From Clostridia bacterium (GTDB lineage: Bacteria; Bacillota; Clostridia; Oscillospirales; Acutalibacteraceae): a stretch of DNA of 64,000 nt. Position numbers and translations under genes: made by a program. The notes under the pieces were generated by a model, which did not search any database, was not told the DNA's origin, and worked only from the letters and a program-made list of their open reading frames with translations. Below are positions 25,500 to 33,505 of this stretch, in pieces; position 1 is the stretch's first letter; the number at the start of each line of letters is the position of its first letter. The stretch lies in the NCBI GenBank assembly GCA_017513525.1, contig JAFXFC010000021.1, forward strand, positions 1-64,000. The letters run 5' to 3'.

Positions 25500-28400
25500 A
25501 TGCTTAACGATAAACAGATCGAGCGGCTTCTCGGAAAAATGGAGGCTTTTATTGAACGACTTGAGCCCCATATTTTTGTAAAAGTCGGCGAACTTAATAA
25601 TGTAGAAAAATGTCATGTTGATAAAAGATATCATACAATTCCCGAGCTTCCTTTTGAAAAGGCAGAAAAGGGCAGCTTCTGGGAAGGCGAGGGTACATAT
25701 TGCTGGTTTAAGGGTGACTATACAGTTCCCGAAGAGCTTGCAGGTAAAACTCTTTTTATAAAACCTCATATCGAAGGCTATGAAGCTCTTTTGTTTGTAA
25801 ACGGAAAGCCCTTCGGTACTTTTGCAACCAAAATAGTTGTTACCTCTCACGGTAATCACTATTGCGATATGATAAAATATGAACCTGTAGCCGGTGAAAA
25901 GATAGATATCGCACTTGAATACTATGCAGGTCATTATGTACCCGGTACCAGTCCTTTTGAAACTAACAGACTCAGCGACTTTAAGTTTTGTTATAACGGC
26001 GCAGATATATGTATTAAGGATTATGATGCTCAGGAGTTTTATTTTGATTTAAAAACTCTTTATCAGCTCTCTAAAAATCTTCCCGTGGACAGCTTCAGAC
26101 GAGCAAAAGTCGTTAATGCTCTTATTGAGATTTATAATAATGTACCTATTGCTACTGAGGATGTACCCTTTAAAAAGATAATTGAAGCTTTAAAAACGGT
26201 CAAGCCTTTAATTAAAGAGGTACTTTCTGCAAAGAACGGTGATTCCGCTCCCGAGGCTGCAATTATCGGTCATTCTCATATGGATACTGCATGGCTTTGG
26301 CATGTTGGTGAAACAGTAAAGAAATGTGCAAGAACCTATGCTAACCAGATTAACCTTATGCAGCAGTATCCCGAATACAAGTTTATTCAGTCTTCCGCTT
26401 GTCACGGTGATATGATAAGAAAATATTATCCCGAGCTTTTTGAGGATATAAAAAAGGCAGTAGCAGAGGGCAGATATGAGCCCAACGGCGGTGTATGGGT
26501 AGAATGTGACTGTAATATCACTTCAGGCGAATCTATGATAAGACAGTTCCTCTGGGGACAGAGATTTACCCGTAAGCACTTCGGATATACATCTAACTGT
26601 TTCTGGCTTCCCGATACATTCGGCTATTCTGCAGCAATTCCTCAGATTATGAAGGGCTGTGCAGTTGATTACTTCCTTACAACAAAGATCAGCTGGAACG
26701 ATACAAATGAATTCCCCTATGATACCTTCTATTGGCAGGGTATTGACGGAACTAAGGTATTCACACATTTCAATACAACCCATCATTTCCCCGATGTTGA
26801 AGATATTTATGATAGAATAAATAAAGGTATCAAGCAGAAGAGTGTTACAGACAGAAGAATGCTTACCTTCGGTTTCGGTGACGGAGGCGGCGGTCCTCAG
26901 TTTGAAATGATTGAAATGGCAAGACGCTGTGAAAATCTTGAAGGTGTTCCGAAAGCTCAGTATAAGCTTGTCGGTGACTTCATGAAAGAGCTTGAAGACA
27001 CCTGCGTTTCTCCCAATACATACAGAGGTGAGCTTTATCTCGAGCTTCACAGAGGTACTCTTACCAATCAGCATACTATTAAGAGAAATAACCGTAAATC
27101 CGAGTTTGCTTTGCGTGATCTTGAAATTGCGACTGTCAATGATGCAGTAAAATCGGACAAGGTTGCAGACAGCAGTGAAATTGCTCCTCTTTACGAAACA
27201 CTGCTTATTAATCAGTTCCATGACATTCTTCCCGGTACTTGTATCAACAAGGCACATGAAGAAAGCCGTGAACAGACAACAGCTCTTATTAAAGAAGCAA
27301 AGGAAAAGACCGCAGCTCTTATCAAAGAAAATGACGATAATACAATTACTGTTATCAATACCCTTTCTTTTGACAGAAAAGATGTGCTTTTCCTTAATGT
27401 TCCGGAAGGTCTTATGATTGACGGCAGATATAATCAGCAGAGATACACAGACCTTGACGGTAATTCCGTTCTTCTTGTCGACGGAGTAACTATCCCTGCT
27501 TTCGGCAGTGTTACACTTCAGCTTAAAGAATATGATCTTAACTTCTCAAGCAGTTTCCTCAGAGAGGGCAATAAACTTTCAACTCCTTTATATGAGGTAG
27601 AGATTGCCGATAACGGTACTATTTCTTCTTATTTTGATAAGAGAGTCGGAAGACAAATTGTAAACGGAGAGAATTTCAATACTCTTCTTATGGCTGAAGA
27701 TATTCCTGCAAGCTGGGATAACTGGGATGTTGATGCTGATTATGAAATGAAGTTCAAGAATGCTTCAAATCTTGTATCAAGTGAAGTTGTATCTGTCGGC
27801 AGAGTAGCTTATATTATCAGAAATAAGTATCAGATAAGCGAAAAGTCCACAGTTACTCAGGATATGATGTTCTTTGCTGATTCTGCAGAGATACGTTTTG
27901 ATACTGTAATGGATTGGAAAGACAATCACCAGTTCCTTAAAGCTGCTTTTGATACTGATGTATTTGATGATTTTGCACGTCATGAGATTCAGTTCGGTTA
28001 CGCTAAGCGTCCTACAACAAGAAATACTTCTGTTGAACAGGCAAAGTTTGAAGTACTTAACCATAAATATTCAGATATTTCTGAAGCAAGATACGGCGTT
28101 GCAGTTCTTAATGACTGTAAATACGGAATCAGTGCAAAAGACGGAAGTCTTCGTCTTTCTCTTCATAAGGGAGGAAACCGTCCTGACCATAAGGGTGATA
28201 TGGACGGACTTCATCGTTGTGTATATTCAGTACTTCCTCATGACAGCGCTTTTAATTCTGAAAGTGTTATAAAGCCCTCATATATGCTTAATATTCCCGC
28301 TCTTCAGATCGGCGGTACTACTAATGTCACACCTCTTATTAATATTGAAGCAGACAACTGCTTCGTTGAGGCAATTAAGCCCTGTGAGGATGCTGAAAAG

Positions 28401-28589
28401 GCATTTATTGTCCGAATTTATGAAGCTGAAGGTGCTTACACAAAAACAAAGATTAATGTTTTTGACGGTGCTAAGAAGATTTCTCTTGCAAACATGCTTG
28501 AAGAAGAAATTGAAGTGCTGGATGGCACTTCTGATATTGGCTTAACATTCAGACCGTTTGAAATAAAAACCGTAAAAGTGTATTATTAA
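25500..28589 (+). CDS. GH38 alpha-mannosidase
   Basis: GH38 enzymes remove alpha-linked mannose from N-glycan- or mannan-derived oligosaccharides with a zinc ion. The 1029-residue protein has the zinc-site segment GHSHMDTAWLWH, the nucleophile Asp372 in FWLPDTFGYSAAIPQI, and the conserved FGDGGGGP segment, followed by the helical-bundle (NRKSEFALRDLE, NQFHDILPGTCI) and C-terminal beta domains. The N-terminal ~250 residues are the extra beta domain of the larger bacterial/vacuolar group. No signal peptide is present. A GGGAGGA ribosome binding site lies nine bases before the ATG. A membrane-protein gene follows by 36 bases. Confidence 0.93.
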   Translation: MLNDKQIERLLGKMEAFIERLEPHIFVKVGELNNVEKCHVDKRYHTIPELPFEKAEKGSFWEGEGTYCWFKGDYTVPEELAGKTLFIKPHIEGYEALLFVNGKPFGTFATKIVVTSHGNHYCDMIKYEPVAGEKIDIALEYYAGHYVPGTSPFETNRLSDFKFCYNGADICIKDYDAQEFYFDLKTLYQLSKNLPVDSFRRAKVVNALIEIYNNVPIATEDVPFKKIIEALKTVKPLIKEVLSAKNGDSAPEAAIIGHSHMDTAWLWHVGETVKKCARTYANQINLMQQYPEYKFIQSSACHGDMIRKYYPELFEDIKKAVAEGRYEPNGGVWVECDCNITSGESMIRQFLWGQRFTRKHFGYTSNCFWLPDTFGYSAAIPQIMKGCAVDYFLTTKISWNDTNEFPYDTFYWQGIDGTKVFTHFNTTHHFPDVEDIYDRINKGIKQKSVTDRRMLTFGFGDGGGGPQFEMIEMARRCENLEGVPKAQYKLVGDFMKELEDTCVSPNTYRGELYLELHRGTLTNQHTIKRNNRKSEFALRDLEIATVNDAVKSDKVADSSEIAPLYETLLINQFHDILPGTCINKAHEESREQTTALIKEAKEKTAALIKENDDNTITVINTLSFDRKDVLFLNVPEGLMIDGRYNQQRYTDLDGNSVLLVDGVTIPAFGSVTLQLKEYDLNFSSSFLREGNKLSTPLYEVEIADNGTISSYFDKRVGRQIVNGENFNTLLMAEDIPASWDNWDVDADYEMKFKNASNLVSSEVVSVGRVAYIIRNKYQISEKSTVTQDMMFFADSAEIRFDTVMDWKDNHQFLKAAFDTDVFDDFARHEIQFGYAKRPTTRNTSVEQAKFEVLNHKYSDISEARYGVAVLNDCKYGISAKDGSLRLSLHKGGNRPDHKGDMDGLHRCVYSVLPHDSAFNSESVIKPSYMLNIPALQIGGTTNVTPLINIEADNCFVEAIKPCEDAEKAFIVRIYEAEGAYTKTKINVFDGAKKISLANMLEEEIEVLDGTSDIGLTFRPFEIKTVKVYY

Positions 28590-28625
28590 TTAATTGTAAA
28601 AGTATTTGTAAAAGGAGGAAACAAA

Positions 28626-29261
28626 ATGATAAAGCAGATAAAATTCAGTCCGAAACCCGGACTCATTGGCAGTTTTATGTCAGTTCTTTTGATTGTTTCC
28701 TTCTTTTTACCGAGAATCTGGCAAAATGACAGTACCGTCGAGTCTTTAAATACTGTGCTTATTGTTATTATTTTGTGCTTGGCGGTACATCTTGTCAGAA
28801 TAACATCCTCTTTGTTTTTTGAGCATGTCTGGAATAATATCGGGTATACTGTATTATGGCTGCTGCCGGTGTTAAATCTGATTGTTACGGCATGTCAGTT
28901 CGTTTGGGAAAACCTTGCTTTCATGCAAAGCCCGTTATTTATTTCATTTCTGGTTTTATTTTCGTTGCCGTCTTTTTGCTGCTATTATTTTACTGTCATA
29001 ATATTGTTTTGTAAAAGAAACACTGCATTGATAATAAGCACAGTTCTTCTTGATATCATAGGTTTTATTTACTGTTTTATTCGTCTTGCAGACCGCGTTT
29101 TTCTTCCTGCAGCTGTAAATATGGGACATGAGACTGCATCGATTATAGAATTAATGGCTTCTTTAAGTCCATGGTTTTCACTTATAATTTATATCCTTTC
29201 TTTTATCAATTTTATTATATGCGCAAAATTATTTAACAGTGTTTTAACAGCATCTGAATAA
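28626..29261 (+). CDS. Multi-pass membrane protein of unknown function
   Basis: The 211-residue protein has about six predicted membrane helices (for example LIGSFMSVLLIVSFFL, TVLIVIILCLAVHLV, YTVLWLLPVLNLIV) and no recognised motif. An AAAGGAGG ribosome binding site precedes the ATG. It follows the mannosidase gene by 36 bases without a clear terminator between, so co-transcription is likely. The family is not recognised. Confidence 0.6.
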   Translation: MIKQIKFSPKPGLIGSFMSVLLIVSFFLPRIWQNDSTVESLNTVLIVIILCLAVHLVRITSSLFFEHVWNNIGYTVLWLLPVLNLIVTACQFVWENLAFMQSPLFISFLVLFSLPSFCCYYFTVIILFCKRNTALIISTVLLDIIGFIYCFIRLADRVFLPAAVNMGHETASIIELMASLSPWFSLIIYILSFINFIICAKLFNSVLTASE

Positions 29262-29315
29262 TTCAGTAATTTATGTAAATAATAAAAAAAAGGTAAAAAA
29301 TCTCAAAAAAAGTTC

Positions 29316-29344
29316 TTGACAAAGAGATATAATTGATGTATAAT
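29316..29344 (+). promoter_or_regulatory. Consensus promoter of tRNA-Gln
   Basis: TTGACA at 29316-29321 and TATAAT at 29339-29344 are separated by 17 bases, a perfect sigma-A promoter about 28 bases before the tRNA. Confidence 0.9.
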
Positions 29345-29371
29345 TCCTACTGTTCCGAATAAATGGAATAT

Positions 29372-29446
29372 AGAGGAATAGTGTAACGGTTAGCACTGCA
29401 GACTCTGACTCTGCCTGTTGGGGTTCGAATCCCTATTCCTCTGCCA
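29372..29446 (+). tRNA. tRNA-Gln (anticodon CTG)
   Basis: Acceptor arms AGAGGAA and TTCCTCT pair fully, the discriminator is G as expected for Gln, and CCA is encoded. The anticodon arm GCAGA/TCTGC encloses the loop CTCTGAC, giving anticodon CTG. The T loop TTCGAAT is canonical. Confidence 0.95.
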
Positions 29447-29480
29447 AAAAAATCGACTTGTTAAGCAAGTCGATTTTTTT
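29447..29480 (+). terminator. Terminator of tRNA-Gln
   Basis: A-rich arm ending in TCGACTTG pairs with CAAGTCGA plus T run, with a five-base loop TTAAG, directly after the encoded CCA. Confidence 0.9.
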
Positions 29481-29498
29481 ATTCATTATGAAAGCAAT

Positions 29499-29610
29499 GG
29501 TATATCTTCACGCGGAACGCGTGTATATCATCAAGGGCCGCGTTGCCGCCCTTGTATCTCATCACACCTTCAGGTGTGCATAAAAAAAACTTTCGCAATG
29601 ATGATATACA
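29499..29610. repeat. Multi-hairpin element with terminal inverted 12-mers
   Basis: The 112-bp block has the 12-mer TGTATATCATCA or close variants at 29499, 29522 and 29553, and an exact inverted copy at 29599-29610. Between the copies lie GC-rich hairpins: CACGCG/CGCGTG (29509-29523), CAAGGGC/GCCCTTG (29532-29554) and CACACC/GGTGTG with a TTCA loop (29563-29578). It contains no gene. The layout resembles a small non-autonomous (MITE- or REP-like) repeat; copy number elsewhere is unknown. Confidence 0.6.
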
Positions 29611-29628
29611 AAATTCAATGAAACAAAA

Positions 29629-29663
29629 AATCCGAAATTCACGAAATTAGTGAATCTCGGATT
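29629..29663 (-). terminator. Terminator of nrdR
   Basis: AATCCGAAATTCAC at 29629-29642 pairs with GTGAATCTCGGATT at 29650-29663 with one mismatch. In the nrdR direction the stem is followed by a U run. Confidence 0.8.
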
Positions 29664-29692
29664 AATTTATTATTTTATTGATATTCGTGTTT

Positions 29693-30148
29693 TTACTTTT
29701 CTTCTAAAAGTACTTTTAATTCATCCATAAACGACTGAATATCCTTAAAATCACGGTAAACTGATGCGAATCGAACATAGGCTATTTCATCAATTAGCTT
29801 GAGTTTTTCAAGTGCCATTTCACCGATAACCACTGAAGGTACTTCACGCTCCAAGGAATTCTGAAGCTGACTTTCAATTTCGTCAATAGCATTTTCGAGC
29901 ATATCAAGAGAAACAGGGCGCTTTTCACATGCACGCAGCATACCGCTTAATAATTTATTTCTGTCAAATACCTGACGGGACTTATCTCGCTTGATAATAA
30001 TTACAGGCTGACCTTCGATAGCTTCATAGGTTGTAAATCTTTTACAGCATTTGATACATTCTCTGCGGCGTCTGATTCTCTGACCGTCATCTGCAGGTCG
30101 GGAATCAATAACTTTACTTTCGGGATAAAGACAATAGGGACATTTCAT
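29693..30148 (-). CDS. nrdR: Transcriptional repressor NrdR
   Basis: NrdR represses ribonucleotide reductase genes in response to ATP/dATP. The 151-residue protein has the N-terminal zinc ribbon (CPYC at residues 3-6 and CIKC further on), the signature [18 protein letters not shown] and an ATP-cone domain ([21 protein letters not shown]). Length is normal. No ribonucleotide reductase gene is in the window. The ribosome binding site is weak. Confidence 0.95.
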   Translation of the reverse strand: MKCPYCLYPESKVIDSRPADDGQRIRRRRECIKCCKRFTTYEAIEGQPVIIIKRDKSRQVFDRNKLLSGMLRACEKRPVSLDMLENAIDEIESQLQNSLEREVPSVVIGEMALEKLKLIDEIAYVRFASVYRDFKDIQSFMDELKVLLEEK

Positions 30149-30198
30149 ATCGTAAACCGTCCATTCATTTAATTACTGATATAATACCATAATGTATA

Positions 30199-30987
30199 TT
30201 AATAATCAATTAGTAATTTGTTTATTTTTTTATATGATTCATATATTTGTTCTTCATTGGTATAAGAATGATTATATAATTCAATTATATATTTTCCGGT
30301 GTATCCAATGTTTTTCATTGAATTGAAAAATTGAATAAAATCAAAATGACCTTCCATAGGCGGTATGCATGTGGAGCTTTCGTTATAGTCGCTTATATGC
30401 ACATGTTTAATGTAATTACCGAGCCTGTTTATAAAATCATCAGGGTTCTGTGTTGCTCTTCTTGCCTGTTTTATGTCAAGAACCATTCCGAAATCAGATC
30501 CGATGTAGTTCTTCATCATTTCAATATAATCAACGCTTTGTGACCTGTAATCAACAACATTTTCCTGACAAACCTGAATATTGAAGCTTTTTCCGATTTC
30601 AATTAATTTTGCAAATCTTTCAAAGTATTTTTCATCGGAGATTGATCCCGGAATTTTTGAACCGTGAATAATAAAAATATCCGACTTTAATTCATTCATA
30701 ATTTCAAAAAATCTTTTATATAAATCAAGAATATCAAAAAATCTTCTTTCATATGAACTAAAAAGAAAAAAAGATTCTGCAAATGACATAAAAGGATGCA
30801 CAGAGGGGATGGATACACCAAATTCATTTTGCATTGTTTTAATATTGGAAATAAATTCATCAGAAAGCTCAGAAGGGGAGTTAAAAAATAATTCAATACA
30901 TTTAATTTCAGCTTTACACGCTTTCATAAATGATTCTTCGGTTGTGAGAGGATAATAACAAGCCGATGATATTCCTAATCTTTCCAT
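30199..30987 (-). CDS. Sugar phosphate isomerase/epimerase-like TIM-barrel protein
   Basis: The 262-residue protein has the xylose-isomerase-like (AP endonuclease 2) barrel pattern: LGISSACYY at strand 1, a His in SIPSVHPF, IIHGSK, CQENVVDYRS, FGMVLDIKQA and VHISDYNESS, ending YIIELYNHSY. The acidic and His residues at strand ends would bind a divalent metal. The substrate, a sugar or polyol, is not predictable. TAGGAGGT precedes the ATG. It lies 50 bases from nrdR without obvious functional link. Confidence 0.75.
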   Translation of the reverse strand: MERLGISSACYYPLTTEESFMKACKAEIKCIELFFNSPSELSDEFISNIKTMQNEFGVSIPSVHPFMSFAESFFLFSSYERRFFDILDLYKRFFEIMNELKSDIFIIHGSKIPGSISDEKYFERFAKLIEIGKSFNIQVCQENVVDYRSQSVDYIEMMKNYIGSDFGMVLDIKQARRATQNPDDFINRLGNYIKHVHISDYNESSTCIPPMEGHFDFIQFFNSMKNIGYTGKYIIELYNHSYTNEEQIYESYKKINKLLIDY

Positions 30988-31061
30988 AACTTACCTCCTA
31001 ATACAAAATATACAGGTTGTTTTTAATATAAAGGATGATATATAATCATCATGGTGATTAT

Positions 31062-31331
31062 ATGAAGATTGTGAATTCAATTTTTGAAGTATTTCAAACT
31101 TTTAATAAAGAAACAAAAATAATAATTAAAAGCTTGTATTTTATAATATTTATTATGTATTTTTCGGGATTGATAATAATATCGTGCGCAAATGAACTGT
31201 TTTCAGATTATGACACAGCTTTATATTGGATGAATGAGGTGTTGATCTCAGCTAACAGAATATTCAGCGCAGTAATATTGCCTGTAATGCTATTTGAATT
31301 TGTATTACATAAAGAAAAAAGCACTTCCTAA
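31062..31331 (+). CDS. Small two-helix membrane protein
   Basis: The 89-residue protein has two predicted membrane helices (about residues 24-42 and 67-83) and no recognised motif. The ATG at 31062 follows a GGTGAT site; an earlier in-frame ATG would need translation through that site. The stop codon lies in the loop of the following terminator hairpin. The gene is short and low in complexity, so expression needs confirmation. Confidence 0.5.
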   Translation: MKIVNSIFEVFQTFNKETKIIIKSLYFIIFIMYFSGLIIISCANELFSDYDTALYWMNEVLISANRIFSAVILPVMLFEFVLHKEKSTS

Positions 31332-31343
31332 GAAGTGCTTTTT
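31317..31343 (+). terminator. Terminator overlapping the end of the small membrane gene
   Basis: AAAAGCACTTC at 31317-31327 pairs with GAAGTGCTTTT at 31332-31342, and the TAA stop of the gene falls in the four-base loop. The structure separates this gene from the convergent tRNA-Lys and probably terminates both. Confidence 0.85.
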
Positions 31344-31347
31344 ATCT

Positions 31348-31423
31348 TGGTGATCCAGCGGAGATTCGAACTCCGGACACCCTGCTTAAAAGGCAGGTGC
31401 TCTGCCGACTGAGCTACTGGATC
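31348..31423 (-). tRNA. tRNA-Lys (anticodon TTT)
   Basis: Read leftwards, acceptor arms GATCCAG and CTGGATC pair, the discriminator is A and CCA is encoded. The anticodon arm CCTGC/GCAGG encloses CTTTTAA, giving anticodon TTT. The tRNA begins within the secG stop codon, so the two share a transcript. Confidence 0.95.
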
Positions 31424-31682
31424 AACGGGAAACCATAAACGCAAGAAGGAAAGTGCAGAATAATGAAAGAACAAAGAAAGCAACACCAAAAATCTTAGTG
31501 AACTTGCTCAACTTTGCTTCTGCGGAACGAGACTTGTTCTTGCCGAAGAAAGTTTCAGCTCCACCTGAAATGGCACCTGAAAGACCTGCTCTGCGGCTTT
31601 GCTGCATAAGTACAAGAATAACAATAAAAATTGATGTTATTACAAGTAATACACCTATAAGAATTTCATACCATGCCATCAT
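31422..31682 (-). CDS. secG: Preprotein translocase subunit SecG
   Basis: SecG is the small, non-essential subunit of the SecYEG channel. The 86-residue protein has two membrane helices (about residues 5-25 and 63-83) joined by the family segment LMQQSRRAGLSGAISGGAETFFGKNKS (cited by its first and last residues: LMQQ near 25 and KNKS near 51). The TGA stop overlaps the first two bases of tRNA-Lys. A GAGAGGT site lies upstream of two consecutive ATG codons, either of which could start translation. Confidence 0.93.
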   Translation of the reverse strand: MMAWYEILIGVLLVITSIFIVILVLMQQSRRAGLSGAISGGAETFFGKNKSRSAEAKLSKFTKIFGVAFFVLSLFCTFLLAFMVSR

Positions 31683-31733
31683 AATGTAACTCTACCTCTC
31701 ACATAAACATTGCGTTTCCTTTGGCGCTAAGAT

Positions 31734-31762
31734 ATATTATCACACACTTCTGAAAAAATCAA
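31734..31762 (-). promoter_or_regulatory. Promoter of secG and tRNA-Lys
   Basis: Reading leftwards, TTGATT at 31762-31757 and TAATAT at 31739-31734 are spaced by 17 bases, about 50 bases before the start. Confidence 0.65.
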
Positions 31763-31850
31763 GTCTTTTTTTCTAATTTGTGAAAAAAAAGTTTAAGAAA
31801 CCAATATTTTATTGAAATATTTATATATTTAATAAAATATAAGATTTTAG

Positions 31851-31879
31851 TTGATAAATTTTAGTAAATGTTATATAAT
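31851..31879 (+). promoter_or_regulatory. Promoter of fucO
   Basis: TTGATA at 31851-31856 and TATAAT at 31874-31879 are spaced by 17 bases. A loose AT-rich inverted repeat (TATTTTATT and AATAAAATA, about 31805-31839) lies just upstream and might be a regulator site. Confidence 0.7.
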
Positions 31880-31912
31880 TAATCTATAATAAATGAAAGA
31901 AGGTTGATACCA

Positions 31913-33058
31913 ATGTACAAATTTACATTAAATGAAACTTCCTATCACGGAGCAGGCGCTATTAATGCGATTCCCGATGAAGTCAACAGCCGCGGATTTT
32001 CAAAAGTTCTCGTAGTAACGGATCCTGATCTTTTAAAATTTGATGTGACTTCAAAAGTAACTGATGTTCTTAAAAATGCTGATATCGCATATGATGTTTT
32101 TTCTGATGTAAAACCCAATCCTACGATTGAAAATGTTCAGAACGGCGTTAAATTTTTTAAGGAATGTTCAGCAGATTGTATCGTTGCTGTCGGCGGCGGT
32201 TCTGCAATGGATACAGCGAAAGCAATAGCTATAATCATTGCAAATTCTGAATTTGAAGATGTTCGCTCTCTTGAAGGTGTAGCACCCACAAAAAATAAGT
32301 GCGTTCCTATTATTGCAGTTCCCACAACAGCAGGAACTGCTGCTGAAGTTACAATTAATTATGTTATAACTGATGTTGAAAAGAAACGCAAATTTGTTTG
32401 TGTTGATGTTCACGATATTCCGGTTGTAGCTGTAGTTGATCCTGATATGATGGCTTCAATGCCTAAAGCTCTTACTGCAGCAACAGGTATGGATGCTCTT
32501 ACACATGCAATTGAGGGCTATATCACAAAAGGTGCTTGGGAATTGTCTGATATGTTCCATATTAAGGCAATTGAAGTTATTGCAAAATCTCTCCGCGGTG
32601 CAGTAAATAATGAAAAAGACGGCAGAGACGGCATGGCTCTCGGTCAGTATATTGCTGGTATGGGCTTCTCAAATGTCGGTCTTGGTGTTGACCATTCAAT
32701 GGCACATACTCTTTCTGCTTATTATGATATGCCTCACGGTAAAGCTTGTGCTGTGCTTCTTCCTACTGTTATGGCGTATAATGCTGAATATACAGGTGAA
32801 AAATACCGTGAAATCGCACGCGCAATGGGCGTTCAGGGTGTTGATGCTATGACACAGGAAGAATATAGAAGCGCTGCTGTTGAAGCAGTTCGTCAGCTTT
32901 CAGAAGATGTAGGTATAGAATCCACTCTTAAAGGCGTTGTTAAAGATGAGGATGTTGAGGCTTTAGCTGAGTCCGCATATGCTGATGCTTGTCGTCCCGG
33001 AAATCCGAGAGAAACAAGTGTTGAAGATATAATTGCTCTTTATAAAAGCCTTATGTAA
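31913..33058 (+). CDS. fucO: Lactaldehyde reductase / 1,2-propanediol oxidoreductase
   Basis: FucO is an iron-dependent alcohol dehydrogenase that reduces L-lactaldehyde from fucose or rhamnose breakdown to 1,2-propanediol. The 381-residue protein closely matches FucO along its length: LNETSYHGAGAI, EDVRSLEGVAPT, PTTAGTAAEVTINYVIT, GMDALTHAIEGYIT and the metal site FSNVGLGVDHSMAH with HGKA. The ATG at 31913 is nine bases after GAAGG and is preferred over an in-frame TTG at 31904. It stands alone with promoter and terminator. The GH78 enzyme in this window would supply rhamnose, a plausible source of lactaldehyde. Confidence 0.9.
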   Translation: MYKFTLNETSYHGAGAINAIPDEVNSRGFSKVLVVTDPDLLKFDVTSKVTDVLKNADIAYDVFSDVKPNPTIENVQNGVKFFKECSADCIVAVGGGSAMDTAKAIAIIIANSEFEDVRSLEGVAPTKNKCVPIIAVPTTAGTAAEVTINYVITDVEKKRKFVCVDVHDIPVVAVVDPDMMASMPKALTAATGMDALTHAIEGYITKGAWELSDMFHIKAIEVIAKSLRGAVNNEKDGRDGMALGQYIAGMGFSNVGLGVDHSMAHTLSAYYDMPHGKACAVLLPTVMAYNAEYTGEKYREIARAMGVQGVDAMTQEEYRSAAVEAVRQLSEDVGIESTLKGVVKDEDVEALAESAYADACRPGNPRETSVEDIIALYKSLM

Positions 33059-33105
33059 AAAAATATGGGTTACTCTTTTTAACAGAAGGGTAACCCATAT
33101 TTTCA
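33058..33105. terminator. Bidirectional terminator after fucO
   Basis: AAATATGGGTTAC pairs with GTAACCCATATTT around a loop of about 16 bases that can pair further. The right arm overlaps the stop codon of the convergent small gene. Confidence 0.8.
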
Positions 33106-33342
33106 TATTTTATTCATGATAAGCTTATCATAGGCTTTTCCAATAATGAAATCATGAATAACATCATTAAAATGCACAGGAGAAATATTTCCTGCCTTTA
33201 TTTGTTCGCTCAGAGCCTCGGCATCTTCTTTATTTTCCGTAATACCATAATAATTGAATTCTTTTTCTGTTGTTGTAATACGGATTGAAAATATAGTACT
33301 GCCTTTTACCGATTCTTCTATGACCTCAATATTTAAATCCAT
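33103..33342 (-). CDS. Small conserved-looking Clostridial protein
   Basis: The 79-residue acidic protein has beta-strand-like alternation at the N-terminus, then YYGITENKEDAEALSEQIKAG split by a turn, and the closing pattern SPVHFNDVIHDFI. The pattern recalls small Clostridial proteins of the DUF6514 type, but I cannot confirm this. The ATG at 33342 follows a near-perfect GGAGGTGATT site. Its promoter overlaps two perfect palindromes, so it is probably tightly regulated. Confidence 0.65.
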   Translation of the reverse strand: MDLNIEVIEESVKGSTIFSIRITTTEKEFNYYGITENKEDAEALSEQIKAGNISPVHFNDVIHDFIIGKAYDKLIMNKI

Positions 33343-33357
33343 ATCAATCACCTCCAC

Positions 33358-33421
33358 TATGTGAAAGTATATCACATATGTGAATAATATTCAATGGTAA
33401 TATGTGATAGTAATTCACATA
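33358..33421. promoter_or_regulatory. Two perfect palindromic operators, TATGTGA-N7-TCACATA
   Basis: The first copy spans 33358-33378 and the second 33401-33421; both have identical 7-base arms and a 7-base spacer. An additional TATGTGA half-site lies at 33377-33383. Centres are 43 bp apart, about four helical turns. The first overlaps the -10 of the small gene and the second lies upstream of its -35. The arrangement fits a dimeric repressor, possibly looping DNA. The regulator is not identified. The upstream region of the GH5 gene is also close. Confidence 0.65.
33366..33394 (-). promoter_or_regulatory. Promoter of the small gene
   Basis: Reading leftwards, TTGAAT at 33394-33389 and TATACT at 33371-33366 are spaced by 17 bases. 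The -10 hexamer sits in the spacer of the first palindrome. Confidence 0.6.
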
Positions 33422-33505
33422 AAAATTTGTTTATTTTGCGAATTTAATTGATATGTTCGATTTTATTGGTTTAATTTGTAATATTTTATAAAAGGAGAGA
33501 TTGTT

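Noticed and set aside
26523-27257. A 244-codon antisense frame in the GH38 gene
   Set aside because: It lies wholly within a strongly supported glycosidase gene and shows no family motif.
29499-29610. CRISPR array
   Set aside because: Repeats are only 12 bases, spacers are self-complementary hairpins, the last repeat is inverted, and no cas genes are present.
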